Below, piece by piece: positions 63,905 through 64,000 of a stretch of DNA of 64,000 bases (positions are counted from its first letter, which is position 1; every line of letters begins with the position of its first letter). The position numbers were made by a program, and so were the translations under genes. A model generated the notes under the pieces. It was given only the letters and a program-made list of their open reading frames with translations. It ran no database searches and had not been told where the DNA came from. Source of the DNA: Bryocella elongata (GTDB taxonomy: Bacteria; Acidobacteriota; Terriglobia; Terriglobales; Acidobacteriaceae); contig NZ_FNVA01000005.1 of NCBI RefSeq assembly GCF_900108185.1, positions 124,001 to 188,000 of the forward strand, written 5' to 3'.

Positions 63905-64000
63905 ATGCGTCTGCAATTTCCCACACGGGTTTCGATCCCAATGACGGTGCTCTTCGCGGGCACCCTGGTGGTCGTGCAGCAGTTTCAGCACACGGGCTTC
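63905..64000 (+). CDS. N-terminus of a membrane-anchored protein, truncated by the window edge
   Basis: The frame from ATG 63905 reads MRLQFPTRVSIPMTVLFAGT and LVVVQQFQHTGF, then leaves the window. GGAAGGGA is directly upstream. The hydrophobic stretch at residues 10-25 suggests a membrane anchor or signal. Too little is present to name a family. Confidence 0.4.
   Translation, partial: MRLQFPTRVSIPMTVLFAGTLVVVQQFQHTGF

Overview
The window is GC-rich, gene-dense bacterial chromosome that looks like an acidobacterium of the Terriglobus/Granulicella/Edaphobacter type. The evidence is three very large TonB-dependent receptors of the Oar type with an N-terminal carboxypeptidase-regulatory-like domain, YXWGXW-repeat and glycine-zipper envelope proteins, large secreted lipoproteins sharing a conserved KLHGGPNPIQ motif, and dispersed acidobacterial-style repeats. 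I assign the phylum by gene style only; there is no rRNA here. I saw no tRNA, rRNA, CRISPR array, prophage or intact insertion sequence.

Layout. 1-5.4 kb: partial PP-loop ATPase, DinB-like protein, outer-membrane barrel protein, TolC-type efflux protein, RNase HI. 5.6-16.1 kb: rpsU, zinc-ribbon protein, metallo-beta-lactamase hydrolase, flavin reductase, two GT-C membrane glycosyltransferases, rplU-rpmA, a sugar-nucleotide epimerase, dut and an Nramp transporter. 16.2-23 kb: YXWGXW lipoprotein, aconitase, a frameshifted membrane-protein gene and a Phd/PIN toxin-antitoxin pair. 23-36.4 kb: amino-acid block: GH32 enzyme, trpC, trpF, a histidine phosphatase, then trpB - unknown gene - trpA - Imm50-like gene - chorismate mutase - DAHP synthase, a TlpA-like thioredoxin, proB, proA and tyrA. 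36.5-64 kb: small membrane protein, DUF2237, TonB receptors, HtrA protease, Ada, C45-type hydrolase, transglutaminase-like protein, rhodanese/sigma/OsmC operon, double cyclophilin, two paralogous lipoproteins flanking a Kbp-like BON-LysM protein, metK and a RodZ-like HTH membrane protein.

The most striking content is in the aromatic amino-acid operon. TrpA carries a 140-codon in-frame insertion (29418-29837) that reads as domain IV of elongation factor G. It is bounded by an exact 10-bp direct repeat, and removing it restores a normal-length TrpA sequence. The same operon holds two other non-canonical small genes overlapping or abutting trp genes. It is preceded by what looks like a classical attenuator: a 23-codon leader peptide with five Phe, one Tyr and one Trp codon, a hairpin containing the Tyr-Trp codons, and an intrinsic terminator before trpB. 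proA nearby carries an in-frame piece of a dispersed GC-rich repeat.

At the level of expression signals, at least ten starts have a TAnnnT hexamer ending 7-9 nt upstream and no Shine-Dalgarno sequence, which suggests leaderless transcripts. Degenerate heptanucleotide arrays lie at or just beyond many stop codons; one of them encodes the end of TrpC.
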